From Eretmocerus hayati (taxonomy: Eukaryota; Arthropoda; Insecta; Hymenoptera; Aphelinidae): a DNA stretch of 64,000 bases. The translations under genes and the position numbers were made by a program. This document shows, piece by piece, positions 60,803-64,000 of this stretch. The notes under the pieces were generated by a model that was given only the letters and a program-made list of their open reading frames with translations, was not told the DNA's origin and did not search any database. Each line of letters begins with the position of its first letter. Position 1 is the first letter of the stretch. The stretch spans positions 14,562,727 to 14,626,726 of the forward strand of contig CM056743.1 in NCBI GenBank assembly GCA_029851415.1. The letters run 5' to 3'.

Positions 60803-62700
60803 TGGTCATCCCTCGTTAACACGAATTTCACGGGATAGGTATTTTATTTGTGTTATCGAGGAGTTCGGGTTAACCAGAACGCTCCAGTCACTTTTTAACA
60901 CGAATTAATTCGTGTTAACAGGGTAATATACGATAGATGGTGTTGAGAGATCAAATCGGAATATTTCTGCTGTTTCGTTAGTATTAATTGAAATTGGACA
61001 ACTACAATTTTTATCTAAGTTTTTTATCAGAATTGGAGAACGAAAAAAGAGAGCTTGACCAATAGTTGTGATGCAATAAGTGATTCACTGATTGTTGACA
61101 CTACCTACGGAACTTTCACCGCCCCTCTTAAAAAACTATCCAGAGTTTGCTGACGTAATTTTGAAGGATTTTTTACATGATACTCGAAACTCAATTTCTA
61201 TAAATGATCGATAAATCCAATCGACGTACTTGTCGAGGCAGCATAATCACTCAGAGTTTTTAAAGTTGCTAAGACAGCAGATTGAGGAGGTGGTTTGGGT
61301 AAAGTTACAATTTCCTCATCACTCCTGGAATTCTCTAATTGCTATTTTTCTACTCATCAGCTCCTTCATCACATACGGCTAATCCTCCATCAACATTGAC
61401 ATACCTTTCAAATGACGGGCAATTCTACAAAAAGTGAATTTCTTATTATTTCTGATATCTTATGAGGTCCAAATTATAAGTTCGTGTATATAAGTCATCG
61501 CATCTACGTATGATGGATTGATGCGACACAAATATCCCTAATCAGTTGTATCAAGGGGTGGAACTGGAAATACATCTTCTTTTTCTTCATTTTATCAAAT
61601 AACGTTCTCTTCCTCGTCATCCTCAGAACAGTCTCATGCTTTTTTGAAGCAGTTTTTCATCGCATCTGGAGATATAGATTGCCAAGCCAATGCAATAGCT
61701 CTGATCGCACCCAAAACATTCCACTTCGGCACAGTGTTTTCTTCAATTTCAAATGACATGATCGCAGCTCGGACTAGCAATCTGCGATGAGCTGCTTCTA
61801 CTGATCTGAAAGAGAGACGCATGAATCACTTGTATTCTCAAACTTTTTCCAAGACCAACGGCTTCACGTTTTCTTACCTGATAATTCCTCGGTCTAGTGG
61901 TTGCAATCGTCGTGTTGTGTATGGTTGAAAAAAACTCAATTGTGATGTTGGACAAATTTAAATCTTGGATGTTATGTGCACTGCAGTTGTCCATTGTTGG
62001 AAGAACGTGTCAATTCTGAGAGATCATTTTACTATTAAAATCCAACAACCAATTGCGAGTGCTGACCCTGTCTACCGAAGCATTTTTTTTGGTCTGTGTC
62101 ATCACACGGTAACGATCCTGGGTCAATATTTCAAAAACATCGAGGCTTCTTGGATTTCCCAATCACCCACAAGTTCTCACTACCATCAGCATTACACCCA
62201 AACACAGCTGTTAGTCTTCGTTTACTTTTGGTACCGCCAAGGCACTTGTTTCCTCTTAAATTGAGTGTACTGTTGGGGAGAAGATTGTAATGTATCGCAC
62301 TTTCATCGATATTGAGAGTATCTTGAGGAGCAAATTTCTTCCTAGTTTTTGAAAAATCTGTCTTTCAGTTGTTTGCGTCTCTTCCGGCCACTTGTAGAGA
62401 TTCATCGTAGATAACTTGGGATGAAATATGTTTGCGATATCGGAAATTCTCCAGCCAATCACTCAAAGCTTTAAAATTTTCGATGCCTAAATCTTTCGCA
62501 ATCTCTAAAGCCTTCTCTTGAATTATCCCGCCAGTCACTGGTATGTTTTTTTCCCGCATTCTGCAGAACCATTTGAATAATCCCTCCAATTCATCATTTT
62601 TCGCACCACGCAAGCGTTTCACTTTTGGCAACTCAATTCTTGATGCAGCGGCGTTCCGAATCTTATCTTCCTGTGATATGATCGTTGATAATGTCGATCT
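60803..62700 (-). mobile_element. Tigger/pogo-type transposon remnant
   Basis: The left boundary TCATCCCTCGTTAACACGAA (60806) resembles Tigger/pogo ends, and an internal GTGTTAAC/TTAACACG pairing follows within 120 bp. The transposase remnant occupies 61634-62700. The right end is lost at about 62700, where another repeat fragment begins. Confidence 0.6.
61634..62700 (-). pseudogene. Broken Tigger/pogo transposase
   Basis: Read on the minus strand. 62700-62365 encodes a CENP-B-type helix-turn-helix with AKNDELEGLFKWFC and MREKNIPVTG. After a frame break, about 62340-62220 encodes NIDESAIHYNLLPNSTLN, with the first catalytic Asp and the LLP motif of DDE_1 transposases. About 61995-61870 encodes MDNCSAHNIQDLNLSNI with the second Asp. 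61740-61634 encodes the C-terminal SISPDAMKNCFKKA block. Between these are frameshifts and stops, so it cannot make a full protein. The domain order is that of Tigger-class elements. Confidence 0.85.
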
Positions 62701-62713
62701 TTAACGTTTTTGC

Positions 62714-62842
62714 TTGTAACTCTGAACAAGAGGCCCATTTGACCAAGTTACTCTAGATTCTTCATATTTTAGATAGTACCAAACTGTGAAAAAATTTTGG
62801 GGATGATTGGTGACCCGGGCCCCGTGATCCCCCCGTGAGTCC
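62714..62842. repeat. Fragment of the ACAAGGAG foldback family
   Basis: Shares GTAACT..GAACA.GAGGCCCATTTGAC, AGTTACTCT.GATTCTTCATAT and GATTGGTGA with the right half of 30312-31278. Only one arm is present, and it abuts the Tigger remnant. Confidence 0.6.
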
Positions 62843-64000
62843 AAACGATGCACCGGTATGTATCGGAATGACAGCATGTCAAAATCTCTCACATTTGATT
62901 GGATTTGATCGCTTCGGGGTAAACTATCGGTATAGCTTTTTTTGTTGGTTTTCATGAATTGAAAACACATCATTGTGCAACGTAGCTCAAACAGTTAATA
63001 TGTTACTATCGTTGCATGATAAGATGGCCTCTAGAAAATGAACAAGTTTCAGGGCCATGCCAGCTCGATTGGCGTCGAAATGATAGAGAGTGCACTGCGC
63101 GTCTATACTAGCCGAGACTCGTCTCTTTTGTAGTGATGGACATCGTGACTCGATATTTGCCCAGCAAAAGAGTCTTTTTCTGCCTATCTCAAATTGCGTA
63201 CAGGGTCAGCCATATATCCAAGCCCACCACCGTCTATCTCCTCCTCTCGAGATACGTGATTATATTATGAAAAAGTTTACCGATACCGACTTTTATTGCC
63301 GCTTGTTTAAGGGAAACTATACTGGTTCGGAAAATCGAACGATTCGGATGATTACATTGGCGGACAACGTGACCAGTACATATACACTTGGTGTGCAGTA
63401 AGTGGACGTCAATTTCCTAAATTTGCTAACTGCAATGATGATTTTAACCAATTGATGTTGACGATGTTGTTGGTCACGAATTTATGTTAAAATAACGGCA
63501 GTGGTTGTTTACTGTGATGGCTAGATTGTCCATGATGTTTCTGGAAGAATTTTTTTGGGCGCATTTCTCTAGATATCCCTCGGTGTGAATCCCGTCAATC
63601 CCAAAAATACTCCGACAAAATTGAGCAACGGATGTTAATTGGGTTTGACTCAACGATACGTGTACGCATCATACGAGTGCAAGTTAATGCATGTGAGCTG
63701 TGAATTTTCACAAAGTTGCGTCACTTTTACCGCTCATTAGGTGTCCTCTGACATTGACTTCGATCGAAACGTCCTAGAATTCGCTTATAGTTTCTGTGAA
63801 ACTTTTACTAGATTCCGTCAGAACTTAACCGCTAATTACTCTCTCCGAAACCATCAGTGAGAACTCACTGAACTTCAATTAATCTGCCACTTGATATGGT
63901 TTTTGATTGATCAGATTCCAAAGAGGACAATTCAAATTATTCATCACATTTCAGTTAATCTGGGATCAACTCTGACTGATGACTTCAGTGAGTAGTTCCA
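62843..64000. other. No gene recognised
   Basis: A 103-codon open frame on + (63090-63401) has no domain I recognise and no clear splice sites. Nothing else was supported. Confidence 0.35.

Overview
This is a eukaryotic, AT-rich, intron-containing window, most likely from an insect. The organism call is inference: it rests on the repeat content (piggyBac-, Tigger-, CACTA- and hAT/P-like elements, long foldbacks), on short GT-AG introns, and on a DUF4806-type gene, a domain I know mainly from arthropods. There is no operon structure, and most of the window is non-coding sequence dense in nested DNA transposons.

The main feature is a 13.3-kb transposon at 40394-53702. Its 239-bp terminal inverted repeats (TIRs) are identical by eye. 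They are packed with ACGTAT-type motifs and begin CCCAGG. Inside are two divergently transcribed genes. One is an intact 799-aa single-exon transposase on + (50715-53114) with D310, D388 and E637/E639 as the likely catalytic acids. The other is an eight-exon gene on - (44739-41096) that splices into one open 488-codon frame ending in a DUF4806-like domain. A 1.2-kb element with an 8-bp target duplication (45831-47039) and a 417-bp near-perfect palindrome (49531-49947) lie between the genes. A second, practically identical copy of the 1.2-kb element (38703-39910) sits 0.5 kb outside the left TIR. The layout recalls plant En/Spm, with a transposase plus a multi-exon accessory protein that could act on subterminal repeats.

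Layout: 0.3-7 kb holds pieces of a host gene on + (candidate exons at 311-567, well-supported last two exons at 5841-6949). 8.0-11.4 kb is a foldback element interrupted by a second palindromic element, followed by a 10-bp minisatellite (11.45-12.03 kb). 12.16-13.16 kb is a piggyBac-like non-autonomous element with TTAA ends. 13-24 kb is mostly empty, with several miniature inverted-repeat elements (MITEs). 24.4-30.3 kb carries exons of an unrecognised, probably decaying gene on -, with MITEs in its introns and a damaged paralogous fragment on + at 32.2-32.6 kb. 36.4-37.4 kb is minisatellite around another foldback. 53.8-54.1 kb is a CACTR-ended foldback. 57.9-58.7 kb is a second piggyBac-like element flanked by CTAA. 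60.8-62.7 kb is a broken Tigger/pogo transposase. No rRNA, CRISPR or convincing tRNA was seen.
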